A stretch of 64,000 nt of DNA, taken from NCBI RefSeq assembly GCF_027409185.1, contig NC_084463.1, positions 65,271,852 to 65,335,851 on the forward strand, given 5' to 3'. The DNA comes from Cynocephalus volans (lineage: Eukaryota; Chordata; Mammalia; Dermoptera; Cynocephalidae). Positions within the stretch are counted from its first letter, which is position 1. Every line of letters begins with the position of its first letter. The notes under the pieces are model-generated. The model saw only the letters and a program-made list of their open reading frames with translations, did not search any database and was not told the origin of the DNA. Both the position numbers and the translations under genes were made by a program. Below, piece after piece: positions 1-11,262 of the stretch.

Positions 1-318
1 ATGGCAGGAAATGGGAAATAGAAAAGGAATAAGACTTTCATCATAGCAGAGAAATCTTGATTCACAATCTTGGGAAAGCTGTCTATATCTTAGGATGCCT
101 CCTGTTTCTGAGGAAACTTTTTTCTGGTTAGCTTTACTTTAAAGTCTCCAACAGGTGTACAGTTAGTTTCAAGACCCCAGAGGAGTTCTTTTAAGTTGTA
201 AGGAAGGACCAAGTTCCAAGGCCTGATGTTCCACTGTAGTATGGGTGTCAAGAAGAACTTGGTATGGTCTTCCCAACATGATTCAAGGGCAGTCTTTTTC
301 TGATGTTCTCAAAAGACC

Positions 319-728
319 TGTTTTAGTCCATTTGTGTTGCTATAACAGAATTACCTTAGACTGGGTAATTTATAAAAGAAAGAGGTTTATTTGGCTTATG
401 ATTCTGGGACAGCTGCATCTGGCACAGGCCTCAGGCTGCTTCTACTCATGGTGGAAAAGCAGCAGGCAGCTGGCAGGTACGAGCAGATCACACGGTGAGA
501 GAGGAAGCAAGAGAGAGAGAGAGGAGGTGCCAGGGTCTTATAAACAACAAGCTCTCATGGGAACTAACAGAGCAAGAACTCATGCATTACTTCCCCCTCC
601 CCCAGGGAGAGCATTAATCCATTCATAAGGGATCTGCCGCCGTGACTCAATCAGTTTCCAACACTGCCACATTGGGGATCAAATTTCCACATGAGTTTTG
701 AAGGGGACAATACATCCAAACTCCATCA
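319..728 (-). mobile_element. Solo LTR, MST-like MaLR (fossil)
   Basis: Begins TG, ends CA, 410 bp, with the 5-bp duplication agacc at 314-318 and 729-733. The text matches the MST/THE1 LTR group ('ttgtgttgctataacagaat', 'caacactgccacattgggga'). No internal part is attached. Confidence 0.85.
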
Positions 729-733
729 AGACC

Positions 734-2397
734 CCATCTCTAGGTTTTAAATTGTGAAAGGTTTGGCTGTCCTTGGTTGATTGATCATGGAAAGCCTCTT
801 TTGCCTGATGGACATAAACTTGGCATAATGCATTAAAGCCTTATAATTTGTCCAGTAAAATGGGTTTGTTTCTCTATCACTGGGCATTTCTCCAGAGATG
901 TATCATAAAGAAAAAAAATTCTTAATAATTTCTGTCATAGCATCAGTTTTCTTATTTGCAAAAACTTCTGTTCAACCAGAAAACATATAAACTATCAGAA
1001 ATATATACTGGTACGCTATTGAGTATGGCAACTGAATTGAGTCCATCTGTCAATGTTCAGACAGCAATTTTAAAACAGACACCCCACCAACATTTCTTTA
1101 AAAATAATTTGGATCATCTTGCTCAGTCACTGATGAATTATAGAGTGCAAGGCTTTTAACAATGGAAGCTTCAAAGACTCAGGGAGGATCAAGCAACTAT
1201 CCAGCCCGTCCGTGAGTCCACACTTACATTGGATATGTATTCTATTAAATTCCAATTTTATTTTCCAATTCAAGTGCATAGCACTGTTTATAGAACATGC
1301 AATCGTAAGAAAGTTGGCCTTGAACAATCTTATAGAGTTCATTCAAATTGTGTATTTTAACACTTTCAGTACTGGTTGGCTTAGCATGAAAACTTCTCAA
1401 AGCATTTTCTTGGTATTCAATTAATTCTTGTTCTGCTCGATGTTGTGATGGTAGCTTTATAGAACCAATCAGTTTTTTATTAGAGTTCTGAGAATTCTTG
1501 CCTAGTCCAAGGGTATAATCAGATTTCTAGAAATTTTATCATAAGTGTACTTTTGATATTAATGCTCAATTTCTTAGGAAAACTTATAAATAAGTTTCTT
1601 CCATCTTAGCCAGTTTTTTCATACATAAATTTCCTTCTATAAACTTTGTATTTTGCAAAACTTTTACAACTTTATTACGCATTCAGTTTTGTCCTATTCT
1701 TTTCTTTACATTATGGGACAATCCAGTCATTCTACTTTGGAACAAAACTTTCTTTTCTTTTTCCCTTAAAACAAAATATCCTCAAACATTTAGCCTTTTC
1801 TTACTACAAACACATTTACCTTCATTGTATACTTGTATGTCATTTTAGTTACTCATATTAATTGGAATTCTTAACCCATAGTGAACTTTTGTGACCAGTC
1901 TGTCAAACTAGCAATCTTGTAGATTGGCAAATTTATGAATTATAATTTCTGGAGGTATGTGCTTTTTGTAGTACAATTTGTCAATGTGGCATATAACATC
2001 TTTATTAATGGTTCATCAGATACCGTTAGTCTCTCTGTAAAAACTAATTTTAGAGGAGACAAATTTTTTTCTCTACCCCTTTAGGTTTTCCTTAATAAAT
2101 TGTTGTTTATATTCATTTCCCTCAATCCCAACTTTTTTTCTTGATAATAATGTCAAAACCTTCTAATATAGGGAGAACATCTTTTACATGGGAATTTTAT
2201 CTTACATCTATTTAACCGTCATGTTCTTAATAAGTCTGGATTATTTGTAAAGATAAGACATTAAACAGCTAGCCATCAAGTTAAGTCATTCTTCCTATTA
2301 ACAACTTTTTGTAATATAGAGATAACATAGGCTTTTTTTAAATCAATAAACCTAGGTAAGAAAAGTGGCATACCAGTATTAGATATAATGCTGAAAA
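734..2397. other. No gene recognised
   Basis: AT-rich sequence between two LTR fossils. Short open frames only. Some of it could be decayed retroviral interior next to the LTR at 2398, but I see no motif to prove it. Confidence 0.4.
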
Positions 2398-2885
2398 TGT
2401 TGGAGTGCTGAAGCCATTTTGGGACCTAAAACCACAGGGGCTCTAAAAGATTTTTAAAAGGGCACAGTTTTTTTCTTGGCATGCATTTCTCAGAGTTCCC
2501 TGTTTTCTCATGGTTATTTGATATTTTGAACCTTGGTTATGGGGTAAGATGACATTATTTATATAAATGTGAAGTTGTTTTCCATCCAGTCTGAAATTAC
2601 AAACTTGCAGATCCTGAGAAACTAAGAAAGACATCAGTAAAGCTATGCTGATTCCATCCCTTCAGCAGGATCGAGAGACAATGAGACCTTCCTGAGATCC
2701 ACATGCCACTGCTCAACTCCTTCCTCTGCTTCTCTCTCCACAAACCTGGGATCTGAGTTTCTCTTTCTTGTGCTCAAGTGCAGACGCACAGTATCTATGC
2801 AGGAAAGCCCCAGCTACCTGCTGCAGCTGGGGCTGCCCTGACCTGAGTCAGGCAGAAGTTCTGTAAAATAAAGATGGCATAAGAT
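2398..2885 (+). mobile_element. ERV LTR (fossil), related to 60028-60644
   Basis: 'gggctctaaaagatttttaa', 'gcatgcatttctcagagttc', 'atgacattatttatataaat' and 'agtaaagctatgctgattcc' match the reverse complement of 60350-60600. The right half differs from that copy. The right border is approximate. Confidence 0.65.
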
Positions 2886-4615
2886 TATGATAAAATAATT
2901 TCTCAGTCCATCATGCAGAAAGCACCATGGTGTATTCTTTCATTATTATTTTTTCTTTTTTCTTTTTTTAAAATTATACTTCAGGTATGAAAGAATGATG
3001 TGTGGAAAATTAGCTTACTAATTTAAAAAGTGTATATGAAGACTATACTTTCAGGGATCATTTCTATAGTTCGTTACTAAAAAGTGTATATGAAGATTGC
3101 CTTGAATTTTTTTTTAAAGCATAACCTTCATGTGAGAGTAAGCCTTCTGAGGTGACAGCATTCATAATGATAAAAATTGACAATGGATTCAGTTGAACAT
3201 TAAACTCAGCAATATCCATATGTATTTATCTCTATTTCTATCTTAATCTGTATTTCAAAAAGGTTGTGCCTAAGCACCTTTTGCTAGTTAGATTTTTGCC
3301 CTTTAGTATTCATGTGTGTGTGGTTTGGAGGCAGCTTTCATGATTCAGGAAGTTTACAATTAAGTCCCTCACTCAGTCATGGACTAATAGCTAGGAGGTT
3401 CCCTTTCTGGTTACTCCTGAGACAGTGCATGGGCAAGTCTTACAGATCACAAAATATGACTGTCATTTAATTTTTAATCCCAGCTCTAGGCATCATCCCA
3501 TGGAACAGAGTAGCTTATTGCTCACCCTGTGTTCACTCAGAAGTTGTGCTTTAGCTCTTACAGCCAGTAGGAGTCAAGGCTCTTTGATGATGGATCAGTG
3601 GGTGGATCAATGAATATTTTCAAATCTGTCCACATCCCACTTTGATTGCTCTTGAGTGGGTGTAGCCTAGCACAGATGTAGTCTCCAAGGTCCCCAGGAA
3701 TGAATGAGATTCCAGGAGGGCTTTTCTTGGCTATATCTTTACCTGGTACTCTCTGTTAAAACTTCTGGCTGATCAGACATTTCACTTGTTCCTGCTACCC
3801 AAAAATGGAGAGTCTAGGTTCCTCTTAGGTGCCTGTAACTGGGATCTTCATTATTTTTGACAATGCCCTTAAGAGTGCACTTCACCATGCTCCATTCAAA
3901 GTCAGCCATTACTCTCAGGCAGTGAGCACAGCTCTCAGTGTTCATGACCTGCCACTTCTCCTTAACAGAATCCCTGTATCGTTGCGCTGGAGTTGACGGT
4001 GGGACAGTGGCCTGCTTCTCCAGCAGTCAAACACACTCTACAAGTCTGCATTGGGAGAAAGGGATGGTATCTCTTTGTCTTTTGTTTTATCCCTTGAAGC
4101 ATGGAAGATACAAAACCTTAACCCTGGACTGGGAGTTGACATTATTAGGAGACCCTGTCTTTGCCTCACAACTTAGAGAAAAGCTTCCATAATGTGGAGT
4201 TGTGGCTGACGGGAGCTGGTCATGGATCAAATGTCACACACTCTGTATCCTTGAGTTTTGCTATAGTTAGTTGAATAAATATTTCTTCATTTGCTATATG
4301 CCCTTATGATATGACAGTAGGGTTTTTTTTGTTGTTGTTGTTTGTTTGTTTGTTTGTTTGTTTTTTACCTTGGCTGGCTGAGAAATCAAGTGAAAAGAAA
4401 AGACACAGCATAAATATTGCACAGTATTCTCAGAGAGAGATTATTTTTATTTAAAGAAAATTGAAACATTTATGCACTTAACAATATCAACACTTTTAAA
4501 TCAATACATTTTATAAGGGTAGATGACACTGAAGACCATCAAGTAGGCACCAAGTCAGCTTTCTCAGGAGCTGGCATTCCAGATACATGTTGTCAGGTTT
4601 CAGACCTGTCTCTGA
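2886..4615. other. No gene recognised; probable TRIM 3' flank
   Basis: Lies downstream of the TRIM stop codon. 3430-4230 is less AT-rich and may be an old repeat, but shows no coding signal. The TRIM 3' UTR should lie just below 4616. Confidence 0.4.
4320..4366. repeat. (GTTT)n tract
   Basis: gttgttgttg then five gttt units, about 250 bp past the TRIM stop codon. Confidence 0.85.
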
Positions 4616-5109
4616 TCATGTGGTTCCAGCGCAAAAGAAAGGTCGCAGAGAAGAAGAGAAGGAACAGGAGAAGAGACTACAGATGAGGGAACTATGGGCC
4701 GCATTAACAAAGCTCAGTGTACCACATTCATAATCCAGGAACACCCCTACGGGGCCGAGAGGCCTTTCCACGTAGTGAGGCAGGAGTGGGGAGGAGGTAA
4801 AGAGACAGCAGCAAGTCTCCTCCTTGACACAGAAAAGTAGAAAAATCCCCTCGGAGTTAACCATCATGTCATTCCTCTTTGTCCAGGAATCATTACAAAA
4901 TCCAATGATCCATTTCCCACACACCCCCACATCCACCTCCCAGTAATGTCGGCCAGAAGTGAATGGCTGGGCTCCCCATGCGAGGAAAGACTTTGACCTT
5001 GTTGGATTATGGACAACATCGAGAAGAGCAGGAGTAGAGAGCAAATGTCTCAGATCTTCAAACAGGGGCACGTGACAAGCGGCTATTTCATCTTCCCAGG
5101 AAATATATA
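4616..5109 (-). CDS. TRIM exon 6: PRY-SPRY domain
   Basis: The exon starts after ctgcag/ at 5109 and is open to TGA at 4618-4616, giving about 165 residues. The PRY part carries FEDLRHLL. The SPRY part carries FLAWGAQPFTSGRHYWEVDV, WIIGFC, RPLGPVGVFLDYECGTLSFV and LRPFF, all SPRY landmarks. It resembles TRIM77, TRIM64 and TRIM43. SPRY is the target-binding domain. This exon is undamaged but lies downstream of the exon 3 frameshift. Confidence 0.88.
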
Positions 5110-6165
5110 CTGCAGGAAGAAGAAAACAGACATGGTAAAAAAATAATGTTATAACTTCCTGGTAAACATGGGCTCTGCGGAATTTCCAGATGTGCTAGGT
5201 TATCAGTGGAAATATGGGTCAGGACAGCAAGAGAACTGTGGAAATTACTGATGTTCATACTAGTCAGTATTTATAACAAGCGAATCCTTAATGAGACAAA
5301 TGGAAAAAATTCATAAATATTCTTGGAATATGTGAAGAACAGGGATGTTGCCAAGCTTTTTTTCCTGGAACGTTGAAAATTGTGTGATTATTAATCATGC
5401 AAAGTCAGTAACAAAAGCAGCCTTCCCCTCTACTCAGAAAATTAGTAGTAATAATAATAATTCTTACTTAAAGAGTGATTACTTTGCCTCAGATTTAAGT
5501 ATTTATTGCTAAAGCATGCACAGGTAAAATAAACTAAAAGAAACTTTACATATGCTTTTTTAAGGAAGATTTCACTGTGAGAATTTTCCACTAGAAGATC
5601 TTTTGAGAATGGGATAAACCCAGTGAAATAAAGTTGACAGTTTACTTTGTAGCTATTGTTTATTAATATTCATTTCATGCTTTTAATTAGATTGATGATT
5701 ATATGAGGTATATATATGTACTGTGAATAAAATATTCAGGGCAATAAATACATGTGAAAAACAAAAGTTAAAACACTTTATTAGTTATTAATATCCATGA
5801 GATAAGCATCTCACAATCCAACAATCAGCATTAACTAAAAGTTGAACTGAACAAAGATGGAAATTTTTGTGTTCCATAGGAACAGTTAACACTATATTGC
5901 AGCATGCTTCAGCCCATACAACCCTTTTTCTATTGTTACCTGTCTACAGTGTATGTGTATGTTACAGTGTATGTGTGTTATATACTATTTGGCTTTTATA
6001 CAGGTTTCTGTTCATTTATTTTTACCTGTTTTCCTATTATGGCAAATGGGACATAAAAGTTATTGGGAAAAAAAAAAACAGATTGTGCAGTGAGGAAACA
6101 TTTCCCATAGGAGGACACCCATGAAGGGGGATTTACAGGTGTCCTGCCAAAGATCTGCCTGTTAC

Positions 6166-6263
6166 CTTGGAATTGGTTGAGCCTGTCTATCAGTCCAGTG
6201 ATGGGCCAAGAACTGAGCTCTGGGTTCACAGGCTGGGGCATGTGAAGCTGCACAGACTCACTC
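6166..6263 (-). CDS. TRIM exon 5: linker before PRY-SPRY
   Basis: A 98-bp exon lies between tttgcag/ and /gtaaca. It codes [20 protein letters not shown] followed by [13 protein letters not shown]. This is nearly the same as the [22 protein letters not shown] segment of TRIM43 and TRIM49. It ends one base into the next codon, in phase with exon 6. Confidence 0.87.
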
Positions 6264-7113
6264 CTGCAAAGAAGAAGGCTCAGTTATTCTTTCCTGGCCC
6301 AAAGTTTTTATCACAATGATTATTCCTATGTTCCTCTGAAGATGTTTCATCAAAATCTTCAAAATTACGTGCAGGGGTATGAATGTAATTTCACGAACCA
6401 GGCAATGCATCCATTTATTTTATGGAAATCAAATTCAACCTAATCCCACCTCCTAACACTTTCATCCTGGCTCACAATTTCAACAAGCACAGCTGTATCT
6501 ATTTCCTCTCTCCTCATCCCAGAGTTGTGCAAAATGGCCTGTATGCAAGGAAGATGTTCAATGACACTGGTTTCTAACCTACACCGATCACCACTGAAAA
6601 GTTCAGTGTCTATAACCACTAGCTAGGGCTTGAGGATCTTAGCTTAGGCAGGGATCCTGCTTCTTGTACCCAGCTGCCCTAAGTGCACCATACAGCCTTT
6701 CCATTTGAAGTTGGAGGATGCCATCTGCTACACTTGCAAGTCCAAAACCCTCAAGTGTCCTCCCTCTGATTCTGAACACCCTGCTTCCACTACACACTTG
6801 TTTGAAATACTTAACCTTCCCACATGCATCTTGGAATAACTTTGGGCCATTATGTCAATTTCTTTATACACTTTGAATATTAAAATCAGGAAAGGTAATT
6901 TTCTTCATGAACTTCCACATAATCCCTTGCAAATAATACCCCTGCCCAAGTCCATCTTACACTGGATAACGAAAATCCCTTCCCAGAAGGGAAGAAAAAA
7001 TATACCACGAAAGAGTTCATATTATTATAATACATAAATTATGCTTTCATTTCAGCATCAATAGACTGATCATTGTTACAGTTCTCAAACCTTGAATGTA
7101 GAGCCAAGCTTAC

Positions 7114-7136
7114 CTTTTCAACATGGTTCCAAAATG
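7114..7136 (-). CDS. TRIM exon 4: 23-bp micro-exon
   Basis: A 23-bp exon lies between tttacag/ and /gtaagc and codes HFGTMLK plus the first two bases of an Arg codon. It corresponds to the AFGDILHR segment of TRIM49. The 23-bp length is diagnostic of the TRIM exon series. Confidence 0.82.
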
Positions 7137-7410
7137 CTGTAAAGACAAAAAGAGAAAGTCTTAGTATTCATCACAATATTCATAGTGGAGACTTCACTTC
7201 TTTGATTTCGAAGGATAGGTATTGCAATTGTTGTCAAAGTCATGGCAATTCAGGCAATATATTGCAAAATTTATTTTATATTCCCAGAATTCTAATTATC
7301 AAGATATGTTCAAATACAAATATCTTCCAAAAAACATTTCTCTTACATTCTTTCAGTAACTGGCCAGGCACAGAAAGAGAAATACGGAATGTCCTGACTC
7401 ATGAATGGGA

Positions 7411-7462
7411 GGAAAGAAAGAAAGAGAGAAAGGAGGAAAGGAAGGAAGGAAGGAAGGAAGAA
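7411..7462. repeat. Purine (GAAA/GGAA)n tract
   Basis: All-purine tetranucleotide repeats inside the intron between TRIM exons 3 and 4. A matching (TTTC)n tract lies at 7960-8005 in the next intron. Confidence 0.85.
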
Positions 7463-7603
7463 ACTGAATTAAATTTTAGGAGAAAATTTCTCCTGGGGTA
7501 GCTACTCCTGTTTTATCCAAAAAAGGTTGTTTTTTTTTTTTTGCTCTTGGATGAGGTCATTATTTTCAAGCCGCCCCTTGACTCTCCTTTCCTTGCTCCT
7601 TAC

Positions 7604-7832
7604 CTGGAGCAGCTCCATGTCTGGTTTATGGCACATTTCCTTCAGTTCCTCATACATTCCTCTTAGGAGTTTCCCCTTTAGGGCCATACAGTCTTCACTT
7701 TCCATGAGTTGTTGAAAAATCTCTTCTTTCCTTTTCCAGTCTCTCTAAATAGTGTTGCTCTTCCCCATAGAGCAATTGGCACACTTTCCAGTATTCAGCA
7801 CGAATCATCTTCCTCCGTAGATTCACGTAATC
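7604..7832 (-). pseudogene. TRIM exon 3: coiled coil, 229 bp, 2-bp deletion
   Basis: The acceptor is ttcttcag/gattac and the donor is ctccag/gtaagg. The first 35 codons read DYVNLRRKMIRAEYW... through LERLEKE. The family frame ([13 protein letters not shown]... [20 protein letters not shown]) then resumes, shifted, downstream of about 7720-7730. The length is 229 bp against the family's 231, which equals a 2-bp deletion. In the upstream frame a TGA occurs at 7697-7695. The rest of the exon is conserved, which suggests a young lesion. Confidence 0.85.
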
Positions 7833-8559
7833 CTGAAGAAACAATGCAGTAATCGGAACACGTAGTCAGGCTGTTCTCATTTATGTCTTTTTATGTATTG
7901 TGTTATCTTCTGATATTTACCAGTTTGTTACTATCATTGAACAAGAAATTTGCCGGCTTCTTTCTTTCTTTCTTTCTTTTTTCTTCTCTCTTTTTCCCTC
8001 TTTTCCATTTATTTATTTGCACCAGAAGTCAAAATTATACTTCCAATACAGAAATAAGAATATTTTTCTTAAATATTCACATTTTTAAAAGAGTAATTTA
8101 GAATTTATTAATTGTCATATATAAAAACTTCCTTATGACTAGTCTCCTTTATCCTCAGCAGTCTTACCTACAGACTTTCTCATCAATTCCCAGGAAAAAT
8201 AGCAGACATCTCTTCAGAGAATAAAATAAGGGCTTTCTAAAGTTTTTACATTTAGCAGGTCCACAAACTACATGCAAACCACGACCTCTGTGTACCTAGA
8301 GGCCTCTTTGAGTGCAGCTTGTCTCTTTTGGTCTGAGGATTCTCACTGCACTTATCGGCTGACTTCCTCACTGTCCTTAAAGATACTGTTCAAGAGGTAA
8401 CCTCCTTCCATTATTAATTCCCTCTGCCTCTTTTTCTCTCTTTGCTTTCTCTCTCTCTCTTAATTTCTTTAAATTTTTAGACATGGCTTATTTATCCTCA
8501 TCATTTTGAAATAATCTAAACATCCACCATTCACACAATATCTTCACTTGATTTTCATG

Positions 8560-9640
8560 CCATCTCTTTTGCCCCCTAACAATGCATATTTCTTGACCAC
8601 ATAGTACACTCACTGTACTCATTTGTGAAACTCTAACTCTTCATGAGCGCAATGAAGTCTCTTCCATCCCCACCACCCAACTGAAACTACATTCTTCATC
8701 ACAGTAAAAACACCCATTGAACTACATTCTTCTCTCACCAAAAACTTCCTTTGGTAAACACATATATTTTTATTCCTATTATCACTAATCCTTCCTTACA
8801 TAAAATTCATAATCTTGACTTCAAAGATCCTCTCTCTTCTGTTTTCCTTCTGTCAACTCATCTGTACCAGTTCCTCTTCCCCAGTCTGACCCATTACCAC
8901 AGGGATTCCACATCATATTTTATTTTCACCTAAAAGGTTTATTTTTTTTCTAAAAACTCTAACTTTATACTACCATATATTCCAATACCTAGAATATGCT
9001 GACCATCAGGAAAATCTGTGTCCAGAACAAATTGTTCCCATAAACTCCAACCACATTCATCCAATTGCCTACTGCATATTTCCACTTACATATCTCACAG
9101 GAACTTAAAACACAACCTGTCTCAAACTAAATTTATTATTTGTTTTACCCCAAACCAGCTTTATCACCAGCCTCAGGGATGCCCCAATTTCAAAACACAA
9201 TGTGTGCCTCATTCATGATTGTATCCTTTTAATAGTCCACATAAAGCAATCAGTATTTTCTGATATTCCTCTATCATTAACAATACATATCTTGAATGTT
9301 TCTACATCCATTTATCTTTGATCGAGTTAATTCTGGTCTTTCTTTTAATGATAGCTACAACTACATCCTACTCACTTCCTGATAAGTAAGAACTACATAC
9401 TTTTTAAATTTTAAGCTTCGAATCAAATTTGTCTGTAAACTAAAAGAGTGGATAACTTTTACTTCACCTCTTCTACCTTTGGTGTTCAATTTATATCTAT
9501 AAATCAATATGTGATAAAATTCACATTCCTCAATTGTGCTGCCCTTGTGACATTTTCATCTCTTAGCACTTCTTCCCTCTCTGAGAATACATAATTTATC
9601 TAATACCAACTACGTGCAATCCTCAGCAATCTCCTGGTTT
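8560..9640 (+). mobile_element. Old L2-like LINE fragment
   Basis: CT-rich text such as 'tttccacttacatatctcac', 'aacacaacctgtctcaaact' and 'aaaccagctttatcaccagc' resembles the L2 ORF2 end. It is very diverged, with no reading frame left. The borders are loose. Confidence 0.45.
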
Positions 9641-10086
9641 CTCTCAGTTTCTAGCCTTTACCTCCAACAAATTTACCCACCTGAGATGCCCATGAACTCC
9701 CAAATGCAATGGTTTTTTTAGGATCAAATGATTTTTAATTTATCTGAAAATTCTTTCCTGAAAATTCAGATGGCTCAACTTCTATAAAACCTGTATTATT
9801 CCATAAACGAATAGTTTTCCTCCACGGGTTTGATGTATTTTCCCATACCTGTGGATGCTTTTTGGTCTTATCTGGGAAATAAAATCTTTTAGCTGGATAT
9901 TTTGATTTTACTAAGAAATAGTAATGAAAGGCCATATTTTTCTGTGTGCAAACAGATGGAATCTTTTTCCTTTTGCTCAGCCTGCTCATAGGAGCCCACA
10001 GACAGTATAAGTTTAGTTCAAATTCTCATTGCATAATCACCATGTGTCCCAATGTGGTGCTAAGGGAAACAGAGTCTTTTACTTAC

Positions 10087-10182
10087 CATCCACATTTGAA
10101 TTACGCTGGTTTCTCGGCTTAGATTTCTCTGATTTTCTTGTGTCTTTTCCCACACAGACCTCATTTGCTTCAGGAGCTTTTG
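10087..10182 (-). CDS. TRIM exon 2: start of coiled coil (96 bp)
   Basis: Between ctgcag/ and /gtaagt lie exactly 96 bp, coding QKLLKQMRSVWEKTQENQRN followed by 12 more residues. This matches the KLLKQMRILW..QENQRNL segment of TRIM43, in phase 0 at both ends. It forms the first part of the coiled coil used for dimerisation. Confidence 0.85.
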
Positions 10183-10854
10183 CTGCAGAAACAGTGAATG
10201 TAAGCAAAAAGGAAACCTATATTAAAGTTTTAGATCCTGACAAATGGAGCAGGGCAGAGAATGTGAGATAAATAAGCACTACAGAGGGAAGTGCATTTTC
10301 ATTATAAAAACTTATTGTACAATTTGGGAGACATTTATAATCATAAAATAAATATCCTATAATTTGAGAGGATGTTTCACTAACGAGAAAACTGGTCATT
10401 GAATCTTTTGTTTCCACACCAATTTTCTTGATTGAATCTTGTCTTAGAATTAAACTGTCAATATGTTAGTTCATATTATAGCTATAAGACAGTGTTTTTA
10501 AACTGACTATAAGATTATGCATTTTGCAATTATGATTATAGGGCCAATGACTGTCAATGAAATTAACAGATTTGCCCAGATTGGTCTTACACTAAATTAT
10601 CACAATTCCCATGATTAACAACATCACCACCAACACTACAAGGTGTAAGATTTATAACTGTAAGAATGTAAGATCTGTGAGATTGAGAACATTCTGTCTT
10701 AAATAATTTATCCTAGTGTCCTGGCACATAGTGCTCAGTAAATATGAACTTTACAGGTGACATGAAAGAATCAGAATTTTCTTTACTTTCTCTTTCATAA
10801 TCTGGCAGACAGTAGGTCTCCCAGGTTCAAATTTCTGTCACAGTCATTGCTTAC

Positions 10855-11256
10855 CCTGTATTCCTCAGCAGTCCAATCAACGGAACAGTGTCGGTGACCC
10901 ACATGCTCCTTAGACTTACAGCACAGTGAACAGAGCACGTCCTTGACAACCTCACAGAAGAAGTTCTTAGTTTTTCTGTGTATCCCACAGATGTCTTCTG
11001 CAGAACTGGGTAATTGGTATGGTCTTGCCCGTCTGGCAAGAAACACCCGTGTCTTCAATACGATGTTGGTTTTCAAAATTATTTCATGTGATGTTGTCCT
11101 GCACACAGGGCAGCTAGGAGGATGTGGGGCTTCCTCCCAGCAGATACAGAGACAAGGCCTACAAAAGCTGTGCCCACAGCCTATGGTGACCGGGTCTATA
11201 AAGTAATTCATGCAAACGGAACAAATGAATTCATTCTGGAAGGTATTGGAATCCAT
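10855..11256 (-). CDS. TRIM exon 1: RING finger and B-box
   Basis: This exon encodes 134 codons, starting MDSNTFQNEFICSVC. The RING is C3HC4, with C12, C15, C27, H29, C32, C35, C49 and C52. The B-box has C90, H93, C101, C109, C112, H118 and H121. The position three residues after C101, which is Asp in TRIM43 and TRIM49, is Val104 here. The start ATG lies 4 nt inside an acceptor (ctctccccag/aaacATG), so an upstream non-coding exon is expected, as in TRIM43 relatives. The exon ends in frame at AG/GTAAGC. RING and B-box normally bind E2 enzymes and support assembly. Confidence 0.9.
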
Positions 11257-11262
11257 GTTTCT

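Larger units (their letters stand above)
4616..11256 (-). pseudogene. TRIM43/49/64/77-group gene, six coding exons, one frameshift
   Basis: RING-type E3 ubiquitin ligase family gene. The coding exons, in transcript order on the minus strand, are 11256-10855, 10182-10087, 7832-7604, 7136-7114, 6263-6166 and 5109-4616, with lengths 402, 96, 229, 23, 98 and 494 bp. Each internal junction has an AG acceptor and a GT donor. The 96/231/23 bp pattern is the classical TRIM exon series, so the 229-bp third exon is 2 bp short. Translation would then stop in exon 3 after about 211 codons, upstream of the PRY-SPRY exon and with three junctions still to follow, so nonsense-mediated decay is expected. Exons 1, 2, 4, 5 and 6 are open and resemble human TRIM43, TRIM49 and TRIM64. 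I cannot separate these paralogues by eye. A recent pseudogene is most likely. A sequencing or assembly error at one site is the alternative. Confidence 0.88.

Noticed and set aside
245-628. 127-codon plus-strand frame at the left edge
   Set aside because: Most of it is LTR sequence read in reverse, so it is not a gene.
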